Translations under genes and position numbers: made by a program
Assembly: GCA_947482345.1 (NCBI GenBank)
Contig: CANKJN010000014.1
Coordinates: forward strand, 1 to 34,836
Reading direction: 5' to 3'
From: Spartobacteria bacterium
GTDB taxonomy: Bacteria; Verrucomicrobiota; Verrucomicrobiia; Chthoniobacterales; UBA6821
DNA: 34,836 nucleotides
Shown here: one piece after another, positions 24,748 to 34,139 of the stretch
How positions within the stretch are numbered: position 1 is the first letter of the stretch
Layout: every line of letters starts with the position of its first letter
Notes under the pieces: generated by a model
What the model was told of the DNA's origin: nothing
Seen by the model: only the letters and a program-made list of their open reading frames with translations
The model's database searches: none

Positions 24748-25680
24748 CTACTTTGCGAGGGTGCCCTTGAAATACGCGATGGTCTTCTCGATGCCGGATT
24801 CGAGGGGGACTTTGGGTTCCCAGCCGAGGGTTTCCTTGGCGAGGCTGATGTCGGGTTGGCGCTGCTTCGGATCGTCGGAAGGAAGCGGAAGGTGGGTGAT
24901 CCTGCTCTTGCCGCCGACTTTCTTGAGGACGAGTTCGGCGAGCTGAAGCATGGTGAACTCACCTGGATTGCCGAGGTTCATGGGGCCGACGATCTTCTCC
25001 TGCTCCATAAAGCGCATGAAGCCGTCGACGAGGTCGTCGACGTAGCAGAAGGAACGGGTCTGGGAGCCCTCTCCGTAAACGGTGAGGTCATTCCCCTGAA
25101 GGGCCTGGACGATGAAGTTGGAGACGACGCGTCCGTCATCGGGAAGCATGCGGGGGCCGTAGGTGTTGAAGATGCGGATGACGCGGATGTCGACGCCGTT
25201 CTCGCGGTGATAGTCGAAGAAGAGGGTCTCGGCGGCGCGCTTCCCCTCGTCGTAGCAGGAACGCAGTCCGATGGGGTTCACATGGCCCCAGTAGGCCTCG
25301 GGCTGGGGATGGACGTTGGGATCACCGTAAACCTCGGAGGTGGAAGCCTGGAAGACGCGTGCCTTGACCCGCTTGGCGAGGCCAAGGCAATTGATGGCCC
25401 CGAGCACAGAGGTCTTCATGGTCTTGATGGGATTGTACTGGTAGTGCGGAGGGGAAGCGGGGCAGGCGAGGTTGTAGATGCGATCGACCTCGAACTTGAA
25501 CGGGTCGATCACGTCGTGACGGACGAGTTCGAAGTGGGGATTGCCGACGAGATGCTGAATGTTGGCCTTGCGTCCAGTGAAGAAGTTGTCGAGGCAGATG
25601 ATTTCATGTCCCTGCTCGATGAGGCGATCGCAGAGGTGGGAACCAAGGAATCCGGCGCCGCCGGTGATTAAGATACGCAT
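24748..25680 (-). CDS. uxs: UDP-glucuronate decarboxylase (UDP-xylose synthase), SDR family
   Basis: [111 protein letters not shown]. Confidence 0.95.
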   Translation of the reverse strand: MRILITGGAGFLGSHLCDRLIEQGHEIICLDNFFTGRKANIQHLVGNPHFELVRHDVIDPFKFEVDRIYNLACPASPPHYQYNPIKTMKTSVLGAINCLGLAKRVKARVFQASTSEVYGDPNVHPQPEAYWGHVNPIGLRSCYDEGKRAAETLFFDYHRENGVDIRVIRIFNTYGPRMLPDDGRVVSNFIVQALQGNDLTVYGEGSQTRSFCYVDDLVDGFMRFMEQEKIVGPMNLGNPGEFTMLQLAELVLKKVGGKSRITHLPLPSDDPKQRQPDISLAKETLGWEPKVPLESGIEKTIAYFKGTLAK

Positions 25681-26012
25681 AGAGAAAGTTTAAATGTCAT
25701 AATTTAAGGGAGAAAACCCTGAAGGGGAAGAAAGAACCAAAGGGAAAGTGAAACTAAAAAAGACGCAAGTTTAGCCATCTGACCTGTGTTTCATCCTCCA
25801 TCATTGACGCCACTTCCCTCCCGGGAAGCTGTGGCTCACTTTCAGGGCTGTTCGATGCGCTTTGCAGGCCCGGCCGTTTCTTCGTACCCGTTACGGAAGT
25901 CTACCGCTCTCCTTCCAAGGAGCTTGGTTCTGACTTCTGCCCAGCTCCCTGCCCCTCATTTCTCATTTTTCATTTCCGCCCTCGCCCCCATCATCCTTCA
26001 TCCCTTTCCCCA

Positions 26013-28346
26013 TCAGCTCCCATACACCCCTTTGCTACCATAGGTACCATAGTATTTTCCGGAGTAGTAGTAGGCGTAGTAGGCTCCATGACCGGAGGGG
26101 AGGCAATTGAAGACGATGCCGGCTGGTTGGATGTGGATTTCCGAGAAGGCCTTGATGGCGCGGGTCACCATCTTGCGAGGAGTCATGAAGGAGCGGACAA
26201 CCAGACAGACGACATCGACGTTCGGCGCTACCAGCAATGTGTCACTGACGGCCAGAATCGGGGCCGAATCGATGACGACACGGTCGTAGGTGTTGAGCGC
26301 CTCGGCGAGAAGGTCGCGCAGAGGTTGGCCGGCAAGGAGTTCGGAGGGACGTGAGGAGCGTCCTCCCGCCGTGAGGACGGAGAGCCCCTCGACCTGGCAA
26401 GAATTGACGGCATCGGCAAGTTTCGTTTTTCCCAGCAGGACCTCCGAGAGTCCCGGCTTGCGATTCATGCCGAAGAAGATGCGGGAGACGGAGGGCTTGC
26501 GAAGATCGGTATCGATCAGCAGGGTCTTGAGCCCCTGCTGGGCCAGGGTGGTGGCGAAGTTTGAAGAGCAGAAGGATTTACCCTCGGAGGGGTGGGCACT
26601 GGTGAGGAGGAAAGTGCGCTGGTTCTCGGCACGCGCATTCATGGCGATGGAGGCTCGAAGCGAGCGGAATGATTCGGCCACCACGCCGCTCCGGTCATCC
26701 TTGACGACGAGTTCGCCTCCCTGCGGCAGGGCCGTGGCCATGTGGGGATGACCGATCATGGCTAGCGACGGCCGGATTACATCATGGATGGCGCTGAGAC
26801 GGTTGGGAAGGGGAAGGGCCCGGTCAAAGAGGATCTCAACTCCATTCCTAAAGGCGGCTCGCAGTTCCTGCCACTGTTCCTTGGAAAAGAGGCCGTATCG
26901 GGACGAGGAGGTTCCGCCGATCTGGGGGATGGCAGCCACGACGGGAATGCCGGTGAGATGCTCGACCTGGTCGACTGTCTTGATGCTGGTGTCGAGCTTG
27001 TGGAGGCCGATGACGATGCCCACGCCGAGCGCGAGTCCCGTCATGATGGCCTGAAGCAGGATCTTGAGGGGGGGCTTGCTGACCGGGAAGGCGCCAGAGG
27101 CCTTCTCCTGGAGCTGGACGGGTGACTGGGAGAGTTCCTTGGTGACATCGACCTCCTTGATGCGGCCGATGACGGCGTTGTAGAGGGCCGTATCGCTCTC
27201 GAGCTCGCGCTTGAGGTCGTTGTACTCGATGGACTTCCCGGTGATTTCCAGGAGTCTCTTCTCGGAGTTCTCACGTTCGATCCTTGTCGATTCCTGCTGG
27301 GCGTCGAGGCTGCTGCGCAGCGACTCGAGAAGGCCGACGACGTCGGAGAGGACCGCATCGATCTCCCGATTTCCGAGATCGAGCTGGGTCTTGATGTTGA
27401 TGTAGAGGGGGTGCTTGGCGCGGTACCTCTGCTGCGCGAGGGCGAACTGCTTCTCGAGCGCGGAGCGCTGCGCCAGAAGGGCGGCCACCTTGGGCTCGCC
27501 CGCCACGGTGGGAAGGCGGAGAAGTTCCTCAGTCTTACCCTTGTTGGCACGGGCGATCTCCAGGTCGCTGTTGATCTGGGTGAGCTTCGACTGGATGGCG
27601 CTCTGGCGCGTGGAGAGTTCGTTGATCTGGGACTGGGCCTCGGTGAGCATGGCCTCCATGGAGGCGGCGCGCTCACGCTCGCGGAAGTTCTGCATTCCCT
27701 CCTCGGAGGCCTTCATTTTCTTCCGGAGGCGGTCGGATTCCTCCATCAGGAAGGTGCTGGCCGAGCGGGTGGCCTCGCTCTTCTGGTCACGGACGTAGTG
27801 GAGATATTCCTCGGCATAGGCGTTGGCCAGCTTGACGGAGACGTCGGGATTCCGGGAGGTGACGAAGATGTCGATGAGGCGGGTGTTGAGCCGGTAGCTG
27901 GCGCTCACCATGCTGATCAACTCCCCCGCGACTCGCTCGGGGGAGGCCTCGCCCCCGCGAATCCCGGCCGCCGAGAGGAATGCACGGTCCTGGCCGAGCT
28001 TGAGACGGTTGGCCACACGCAGTGCGAAGGGGTAGCTGCGGAGAAGGTCGACCAGTGTGTTGATCATGTCGATGGACTTGATCTGCTCGTCGCGCACCTC
28101 CTCGACCTTGATGCTAAGGATGTTGCTCTTCACCTGCTCGATGAAGAGGACGGAACGCGCCTTGTAGAGCCCCTGCTGGGTCGCAGCGGAAAAGATTCCC
28201 CAGAGAGTCGCCAGCATGACGCAGAGGATGATGATCCAGGCACGGGACTTGATCGCAAAGTAGTACTCCCGCCAGTCGAATCCGCCCGCCTCCTGGTGAG
28301 GCCGGGTGTGATTGGCGGGTGATGCGGGGGGATGCGCTTGATTCAT
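26013..28346 (-). CDS. Polysaccharide co-polymerase / bacterial tyrosine autokinase (Wzc-like BY-kinase)
   Basis: N-terminal Wzz-like TM domain, coiled-coil, RTFLLTSAHPSEGKSFCSSNFATTLAQ (Walker A), LKTLLIDTDLRKPS (A'), YDRVVIDSAPIL (B); Tyr-rich tail GAYYAYYYSGKYYGTYGSKGVYGS. Likely start MNQAHPPASP at 28346. Confidence 0.94.
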   Translation of the reverse strand: MNQAHPPASPANHTRPHQEAGGFDWREYYFAIKSRAWIIILCVMLATLWGIFSAATQQGLYKARSVLFIEQVKSNILSIKVEEVRDEQIKSIDMINTLVDLLRSYPFALRVANRLKLGQDRAFLSAAGIRGGEASPERVAGELISMVSASYRLNTRLIDIFVTSRNPDVSVKLANAYAEEYLHYVRDQKSEATRSASTFLMEESDRLRKKMKASEEGMQNFRERERAASMEAMLTEAQSQINELSTRQSAIQSKLTQINSDLEIARANKGKTEELLRLPTVAGEPKVAALLAQRSALEKQFALAQQRYRAKHPLYINIKTQLDLGNREIDAVLSDVVGLLESLRSSLDAQQESTRIERENSEKRLLEITGKSIEYNDLKRELESDTALYNAVIGRIKEVDVTKELSQSPVQLQEKASGAFPVSKPPLKILLQAIMTGLALGVGIVIGLHKLDTSIKTVDQVEHLTGIPVVAAIPQIGGTSSSRYGLFSKEQWQELRAAFRNGVEILFDRALPLPNRLSAIHDVIRPSLAMIGHPHMATALPQGGELVVKDDRSGVVAESFRSLRASIAMNARAENQRTFLLTSAHPSEGKSFCSSNFATTLAQQGLKTLLIDTDLRKPSVSRIFFGMNRKPGLSEVLLGKTKLADAVNSCQVEGLSVLTAGGRSSRPSELLAGQPLRDLLAEALNTYDRVVIDSAPILAVSDTLLVAPNVDVVCLVVRSFMTPRKMVTRAIKAFSEIHIQPAGIVFNCLPSGHGAYYAYYYSGKYYGTYGSKGVYGS

Positions 28347-28389
28347 CGATGAGGGATGGGTGCGTCTTGCGTCTTGCGGTAATGCCGGA

Positions 28390-29166
28390 TCAATACCAGC
28401 TCTCCCCGACATTGATGACGTCGCCGGGCTTGAGCTCGAAGCGGTCGATACCGGTCTCCGAGAGCTTCTTGGCATTGACCTTGATGGTGCGCACGGCGTC
28501 GCCCTCGCGGCGCTTCACAAGGACATGCCCGCGATCCGCGATGCGGGTGAACCCCCCCGCCATGCCGACGGCCTCGAGCATGCCGAGTGATTCGCTGCCG
28601 GCAAACTCGTAGGTGCCCGGACGCCCGACCTGACCGATGATGGTGAATCGGCGGGGATTGTAGGCGGCGATATTCAGGTAGATCTGGGGCTCGACCACGT
28701 AGTCGGCGTTGTATTTCTGACGGACAAGCACGCTGGCGGAGCGCAGGGAGAGTCCCGCAAGCTTGACCTCCCCGAGGAGCGGCAGCTGAACCATGCCATC
28801 CTTGCCGATTTTGGAGCGCATATTAAGATCAGGCTCGCGGTAGACGACCAACTCGACGGTGTCCCCCGGTTGAAGGATGTAGTCGCCCGATGCTCCCCCA
28901 TTGCCGGCAGGGACGCCTGCACCGCCTCCCCCACCTCCGGGGGCGACCGATGAACCAAGGGGAGTCGCCTCGTCGGTCGGCTTGGAGACAGTGATGACAG
29001 CCGGGGCCGGCTCGGTGCTCTGTGGCGCCACGGGCTGATTCTGGGCAAGAGCAAGCGATTGCAGGCACATGCAGAGGATCGGAAAGACGCCCGCGAAAAG
29101 AGCCAGCGGAGAGCAGCGCATCCGGCGACCTGTAAGGCAATCCTGAATCAGGGCAAAAATGACCAT
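28390..29166 (-). CDS. Polysaccharide export outer-membrane protein (Wza-like, SLBB)
   Basis: GDYILQPGDTVELVVYREPDLNMRSKIGKDGMVQLPLLGEVKLAGLSLRSASVLVRQKYNADYVVEPQIYLNIAAYNPRRFTIIGQVGRPGTYEF. ORF opens at 29232; start at 29166 or later likely. Confidence 0.93.
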   Translation of the reverse strand: MVIFALIQDCLTGRRMRCSPLALFAGVFPILCMCLQSLALAQNQPVAPQSTEPAPAVITVSKPTDEATPLGSSVAPGGGGGGAGVPAGNGGASGDYILQPGDTVELVVYREPDLNMRSKIGKDGMVQLPLLGEVKLAGLSLRSASVLVRQKYNADYVVEPQIYLNIAAYNPRRFTIIGQVGRPGTYEFAGSESLGMLEAVGMAGGFTRIADRGHVLVKRREGDAVRTIKVNAKKLSETGIDRFELKPGDVINVGESWY

Positions 29167-29195
29167 CGGAACATCATAACCCATTGCCGGTAAAA

Positions 29196-30743
29196 CTACA
29201 GGGCGAAATTCAAACTGATGGAATAGACCCATTGGGGCTGATTATTGGCGCCCGAGCCGATTTGGTTCTGGCCGCTGTTGATGGAGAGGGTGTTGGCTAG
29301 GGAGACCCAGTCGCGGATCCTCCAGTTAAGGGCGGCGTTGGCGATGTAGAAGTTCTGGGGGAGTTGGGAGCTGCTTTGACCGGAATTGTCTGATAGGTTG
29401 ACAAAGTTCTGCATGGTGTAGCCGAGGGAGAGATTCAGGACGACGCAGTTAAAGAACTGCTGATTCATGCTTCCGATAATGCTCCGACTGACGAGGTATT
29501 GACTGGTGAGGGTGTTGGCAAACTGCTGACTCTGGGATGCTCCGAAGGAAAAACCGGTCTTTTGCCGGGGTTGCCAGTTCACGAGCAGGTTCAGCTCGGG
29601 CTGGATATCGGTTCCCTGCATGCCGGTGCTCATGGTCACGGAGGTCTTGGCCGTGGGTGTGTAGGCGACTCCGAGTGTCCAGGCGGGGCGGATGCCGTCG
29701 TCGATGGCTCCCTGGATGTTCGAGGAGGTGATGTAGCGGGCGCCGAGGGCGGCATCGGCGACCAACTTCGCGGTAAAGTCGTACTTCACCTTGGCCAGAG
29801 CCTGCGCATACTGGCGCGAGACGATCTGGGTACTGGTCGTGGGGGCATCGCCGGGGGCCGTCGTGGAACTCTGGAGCGACTGGGTATTGCGCCCCGCTCC
29901 GAAGACGGTGCTGATGTGGGTCTTGTCGGAGAGGAAATAAACGGGGGCGACGGTGGCAAAAAGGGCGGTGGTGTTGTTGTTGGGTGTGGCCACGGACCCG
30001 GAGAAGTTCTGGAAGCTGTAACCCGCCTTGGCGCCGATCGCCGATTGACTGGAGACGAGGTATTTCATCCCCATGTTGGCGGAGGCGGCGGTCTGCTGGT
30101 TGTTGGATCCGGAGGTGGTGTCGTATCCCGTCCCAATGGAGGCTGTGATCAGGGAATCGAAGATGTAACGGCTCATCTCGAGGATCGATTTGAAGAGGGC
30201 GGTCTGGGAGAAGGGATTGCGCTGATTGGCGGTGCCGTTGCCGGTGTAGTTCGGGTTGACGTAGTATTTGTAACCGGCGGAGTAACCGGCCGAGATGGTC
30301 CAGGGACCGTGCTCCCGGTCGTAAAGAACGGCTCCGGCAGGCGCAAGAAAGACACTGCTTGCCGGTGCGAAAGTGGTCGCCCCTGCGGAGTTCGTGGTCA
30401 GGGAACCCTGATTGGAGGTCTGCCAACCGATACCCAGGGAGGGCTTGAAGGCAAGGGGGGACTTGGCCTGCACTCCAGACATCGAGGCATCCACCTCGCG
30501 CTGCACCTCGTCGGGCGTCTGAAGCGCACCGACCACGGCCCCGAGGCCATTGAGCGGGGTGATCGTGCCTCCCAGCGGGATCTGGTCCACCTGCTCACCC
30601 ACCCACTGCGATCGAAACTCACTCTGTTGCACGGTCGGAACCCCTTGGGCCACAAGGGACTCAGCGCCATGAACACACAGGCCCGCGAGCAAGGCGCCGG
30701 CGAGGAGATGCCTCGCTGAATGGTAACGGCGAAGCAGGGGCAT
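29196..30743 (-). CDS. Outer-membrane beta-barrel protein of the EPS locus
   Basis: Signal peptide, alternating aromatic/polar strands, C-terminal strand ending WVYSISLNFAL; located between Wza-like and O-antigen ligase-like genes. Confidence 0.75.
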   Translation of the reverse strand: MPLLRRYHSARHLLAGALLAGLCVHGAESLVAQGVPTVQQSEFRSQWVGEQVDQIPLGGTITPLNGLGAVVGALQTPDEVQREVDASMSGVQAKSPLAFKPSLGIGWQTSNQGSLTTNSAGATTFAPASSVFLAPAGAVLYDREHGPWTISAGYSAGYKYYVNPNYTGNGTANQRNPFSQTALFKSILEMSRYIFDSLITASIGTGYDTTSGSNNQQTAASANMGMKYLVSSQSAIGAKAGYSFQNFSGSVATPNNNTTALFATVAPVYFLSDKTHISTVFGAGRNTQSLQSSTTAPGDAPTTSTQIVSRQYAQALAKVKYDFTAKLVADAALGARYITSSNIQGAIDDGIRPAWTLGVAYTPTAKTSVTMSTGMQGTDIQPELNLLVNWQPRQKTGFSFGASQSQQFANTLTSQYLVSRSIIGSMNQQFFNCVVLNLSLGYTMQNFVNLSDNSGQSSSQLPQNFYIANAALNWRIRDWVSLANTLSINSGQNQIGSGANNQPQWVYSISLNFAL

Positions 30744-30815
30744 CTGTTGAGGAAAAGCTAAAACAGTGAAAAGCTAAAATCTAAAATGGGATGCAGCGGG
30801 AGATCCGTGGGATCC

Positions 30816-33347
30816 TCACAACTGCTTGGTCGCCCGCAGATAGGAGATCAAGGAATCCAGAGCGACCTTCCAGTTCCCTGCACGAACCTCAAGCTGTGCC
30901 CGCAGGAGCAGGGCATCCCTGCCGCCGACTCCCCCGCCCCCGCTTTTGAGAGCCTCACCGAGAAGGCGGCGGGCCGAGAGATCGTTCCCTCGCTCCATGT
31001 AATACCTGGCAGCCTCCAGCGGATCGGAAGGGATGTCGCTCCCGGCGGCGATGATGCTCCCTCCATCCTTCTTCGGTTCGGGCATCGGGATCGAGAAGGT
31101 ATCGATCAGCAGCCTGCAGGCCCTTTCCGGTTGACCAGATGCCGCAAGGAGCGAGGCCGTGGTCTGGATGGCAGGTCTTTGAAATTCGGGGTGCGCATCA
31201 AGGAATGATGCAACCGACGCCTTGTCACCGCGACGACTCCAGAGTTCAAAAAAATGCCCCTGTTGCTTGGGCGAAAGAGAATTCAGGAACTTCGCATCGG
31301 CCGCGGCATCGGCAATCTGGCGAGGGTCGCAAGCAGGGTTGGAAAGCCAGACCATCCTCAATTCCTGGGCCAAGGATGCAAGGGGGGGCATTTTGGTTAG
31401 GAGATCCGGGTCCTTTCCAACCTCTTGAAGGACCCTTCCGAAAAGCTCCGAGGAGCGGCGGATTGGACAGCCTGGCAACCGGTCAAGAAGCAACTGGCGC
31501 CGTAGAGATTCCTGCCAAAGTTCGACCGCGGCGTCGGGGTTAACCGGAAGAAGCAACTTGCCCTGCTCAAATGCAAGGCGAGGATCATGAGGGGAGAGGG
31601 CCCTCCCTGCGGCTAACAGATCGACTGCCTCCGGGACGGCCGAATCGTCTCCCGCAAAGAGAAGCAATCCCCCCAACTGGAAGTAGACAGGCTGGGCCAT
31701 CGGATAGGACTTGATCGTTCTCCGGCACTCCCCGATGGCTTGCACGAGCGAGGCATCGTCACCTAGGGAACAAAGCCGGGTCACTCTTTTTTGCGCTTCA
31801 ATCGGTGCAAAGGGTGGTGAGGTCTCGCCATCGAACCACTGAGCCCTGATGAGAAATGCGCCGAGAGCAACGATGCCGGCACCGGCAATGATGAAAAAAA
31901 TCCTCTGGATAGGAAGCGCCGTCCGTCGAGGAGGGGTTGGACCTTGGTCATAACCGAACCCCACGGCCCCCAGCAGCATGATCCACCAGCCAAGCTCGGG
32001 CTTATGGAGAGGCACATCGACAAAGCCGTGCAGCAACTCGGCGAAGCAGGCGCTCAGAAACGCCCAACGCACCGGCCAATGAGTCCCCGACATCCTCCTG
32101 AGACGAGGGATACGCGCCAGCAGGATTGCAATGCCAGCGAAAGCGGCGAGTAGAGCAGGCAACCCGGCCTCGGCAGCCAGCGTGAGCCAGTCACTCTCGG
32201 CATGAAGCGCAGTGGTATCATCCCGAAGGCTTTTGTCGGCATAAAACGGATAGACCTCGGCATAGGTTCCCGGTCCGGTTCCCGTGATAGGTAAATCACG
32301 GATCATGCAAAACGTATCGAGGTAAATCCCTATTCTGGCATCCCTGGCATCCCTTGGATCGGCCGAGGAGGCGCCCTCGGTTCGTGATGCCGCATCGATT
32401 TCGGTCAAGGCACCGCCCGGGAGACTGGCTTCATGAACAGCATGCCCTTTCAAGCGCTCAAGCAGACCGCTTCCCGATTGCAGAAAGAGCACACCGATGA
32501 AGAGAAACAGAATTGCTCCGGCAGGAATAAGCCCACGAGGACGCGATGACTTTCCCAACCCGGCAATCCATATCACAATACCCGCCACCAAAAAGAGAAG
32601 TCCACCGCGCGAATTAGAGAAGAAAAGTAACATCGCGGTGAGAAATGCGAACACCGCACCCGCAAGCAACGCCGCGATCATCCCTCCGCCGTTCACTCCA
32701 CGGTGAATGAGTCCGAGTGACAGGATTGCCCCAGTGAGAAGGAATCCTGCCGTCTGGTTGCGATTACTGAAAAAACCGAATGCCGGTTGGGACCAAGAGT
32801 CCTTGATAAAGAATGGGTAATGCCATCCGGTCTGCCAAGCGATCCAGGCCACCACGGCGTAGAGCGAGCAGCCAACAAGAGCCAGCAGCGCCACCCGCTC
32901 CATTGCCCGAGACGACAAAGGCGATGTTAGACAGTAAATTGCAATGACAAGACTTGCACAGAGCATCACCACCCAAAAAAGGGATGCCAGAGGATCGACC
33001 GTAACTTGATCCGGGAGATGAATTGCCTGAAGGCTCTCCAACCGCAGCCTCCAAGGTGGCATTCCAAACGCGGTCCCAATTGATCCCTTGGGCATCAATG
33101 ACATGGAATCCGCCAGAATAAAGATCGCCCCCATTCCCCAGATCCAACGGGGAGAGGTGCAGGAGAGCGGTATCAAAATCATAACAATACCCGCCGTCAT
33201 TAGAAAAATCCCCATACCCCCCTGCCTTGGACCTCCAGCCAGAAAGACGGCAACCAACGCAGCCGCAATCAGTAGGACAAAGGCCAGTAGCGAACGATCA
33301 CGGCACTGCAGGGAGCCGGATGAGTCATGGGATTGAGGGGCTGTCAC
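30816..33347 (-). CDS. O-antigen ligase/polymerase-like membrane protein with C-terminal TPR-like region
   Basis: Multiple TM helices, GFFSNRNQTAGFLLTGAI and GTGPGTYAEVYPFYADKSLRDDTTALHAESDWLTLAAEAGLPALL (Wzy_C/O-antigen ligase signature), helical repeats at the C terminus. Confidence 0.88.
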   Translation of the reverse strand: MTAPQSHDSSGSLQCRDRSLLAFVLLIAAALVAVFLAGGPRQGGMGIFLMTAGIVMILIPLSCTSPRWIWGMGAIFILADSMSLMPKGSIGTAFGMPPWRLRLESLQAIHLPDQVTVDPLASLFWVVMLCASLVIAIYCLTSPLSSRAMERVALLALVGCSLYAVVAWIAWQTGWHYPFFIKDSWSQPAFGFFSNRNQTAGFLLTGAILSLGLIHRGVNGGGMIAALLAGAVFAFLTAMLLFFSNSRGGLLFLVAGIVIWIAGLGKSSRPRGLIPAGAILFLFIGVLFLQSGSGLLERLKGHAVHEASLPGGALTEIDAASRTEGASSADPRDARDARIGIYLDTFCMIRDLPITGTGPGTYAEVYPFYADKSLRDDTTALHAESDWLTLAAEAGLPALLAAFAGIAILLARIPRLRRMSGTHWPVRWAFLSACFAELLHGFVDVPLHKPELGWWIMLLGAVGFGYDQGPTPPRRTALPIQRIFFIIAGAGIVALGAFLIRAQWFDGETSPPFAPIEAQKRVTRLCSLGDDASLVQAIGECRRTIKSYPMAQPVYFQLGGLLLFAGDDSAVPEAVDLLAAGRALSPHDPRLAFEQGKLLLPVNPDAAVELWQESLRRQLLLDRLPGCPIRRSSELFGRVLQEVGKDPDLLTKMPPLASLAQELRMVWLSNPACDPRQIADAAADAKFLNSLSPKQQGHFFELWSRRGDKASVASFLDAHPEFQRPAIQTTASLLAASGQPERACRLLIDTFSIPMPEPKKDGGSIIAAGSDIPSDPLEAARYYMERGNDLSARRLLGEALKSGGGGVGGRDALLLRAQLEVRAGNWKVALDSLISYLRATKQL

Positions 33348-33892
33348 TGAGGGGTTAAGAGCTTATTTGGGAGAGGGAAGGGAAGCGGAATATAAGTCGC
33401 ACTCCCGGCACGGGCAAGGCATCGTGATTACTCCAGTTTGCTCCATGCTATTTTCAGTAGGGAGAATGAGGCACAAAGCCTCATCTTAAAAAAAAGCAGC
33501 GAAAGAACCATGAAGATCATGAAGCATCGTGACGGCAGTTTACTGCGCCTCTTCCCACGAGCTCGGAAGATGAAGGACGGAACTCCGAACTCTGCTCGGA
33601 ATGTTTCCCCTCCTACTCAGGTTTCAGCTTTCAAGTTTCATCCCTCCTTTTGCCTTCATCCCCTCTTTGCGATCGTTGCGTCCTTTGCGTGAAACTAATT
33701 CCTGTCTTTTCCGGAATATTCCCCCGCTCGGAATAGCGAAGAGCCTCAACAGGCAATAAAGGCCCCCCTGCAAGGACTTAGCGAGGAGAACTAAGAAGGC
33801 GGACAGGCGAGTTTTTCAAAAATTCCTGTTGACGAAGGGTCATGAAAGAGCGAAACTGCGATCAAATGAAGAACCCCTCCACTTCAATCCTC

Positions 33893-34066
33893 ATGAAAAC
33901 AAAGCCTCTTGCTCTTCTCCTAGGAGTCTCGCTCCTACTAGGTGTCATTTCCGAGTCGTACGCCCAGACGCCTACACCTACGCCTACGCCCAGCTCCACA
34001 CCAATCGGCACGCGAGGTAGAAAGGCCCCTCCTGCCCCTCCGAACCGCACTCCTTACAGCGGTTAA
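33893..34066 (+). CDS. Small secreted Thr/Pro-rich peptide
   Basis: ORF 33842..34066; likely start MKTKPLALLLGVSLLLGVISESYA|QTPTPTPTPSSTPIGTRGRKAPPAPPNRTPYSG with a clear signal peptide. Confidence 0.6.
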   Translation: MKTKPLALLLGVSLLLGVISESYAQTPTPTPTPSSTPIGTRGRKAPPAPPNRTPYSG

Positions 34067-34139
34067 ATCATTTGAAGATCGTCATAAACTCCTTACAATC
34101 TCCTGAATAATCCACAGCAACTCACCATCCCATAGAGCC

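Noticed and set aside
25786-26043. 85-aa plus-strand ORF in the gap between uxs and the BY-kinase gene
   Set aside because: Low-complexity Pro/Ser/Leu-rich translation of pyrimidine-rich intergenic DNA; no start context or family; treated as non-coding repeat-like sequence.
27411-28322. 303-aa plus-strand ORF
   Set aside because: Antisense to the BY-kinase gene; no motifs.
29499-30719. 406-aa plus-strand Gly-rich ORF
   Set aside because: Antisense to the outer-membrane beta-barrel gene; Gly/Val/Asp-rich mirror of repetitive coding sequence.
33710-33815. Cyclic-di-GMP (GEMM-I) riboswitch resemblance upstream of the small peptide
   Set aside because: Some CAAA/GCAAGG-like pieces, but the GEMM core and tetraloop/receptor layout are absent.
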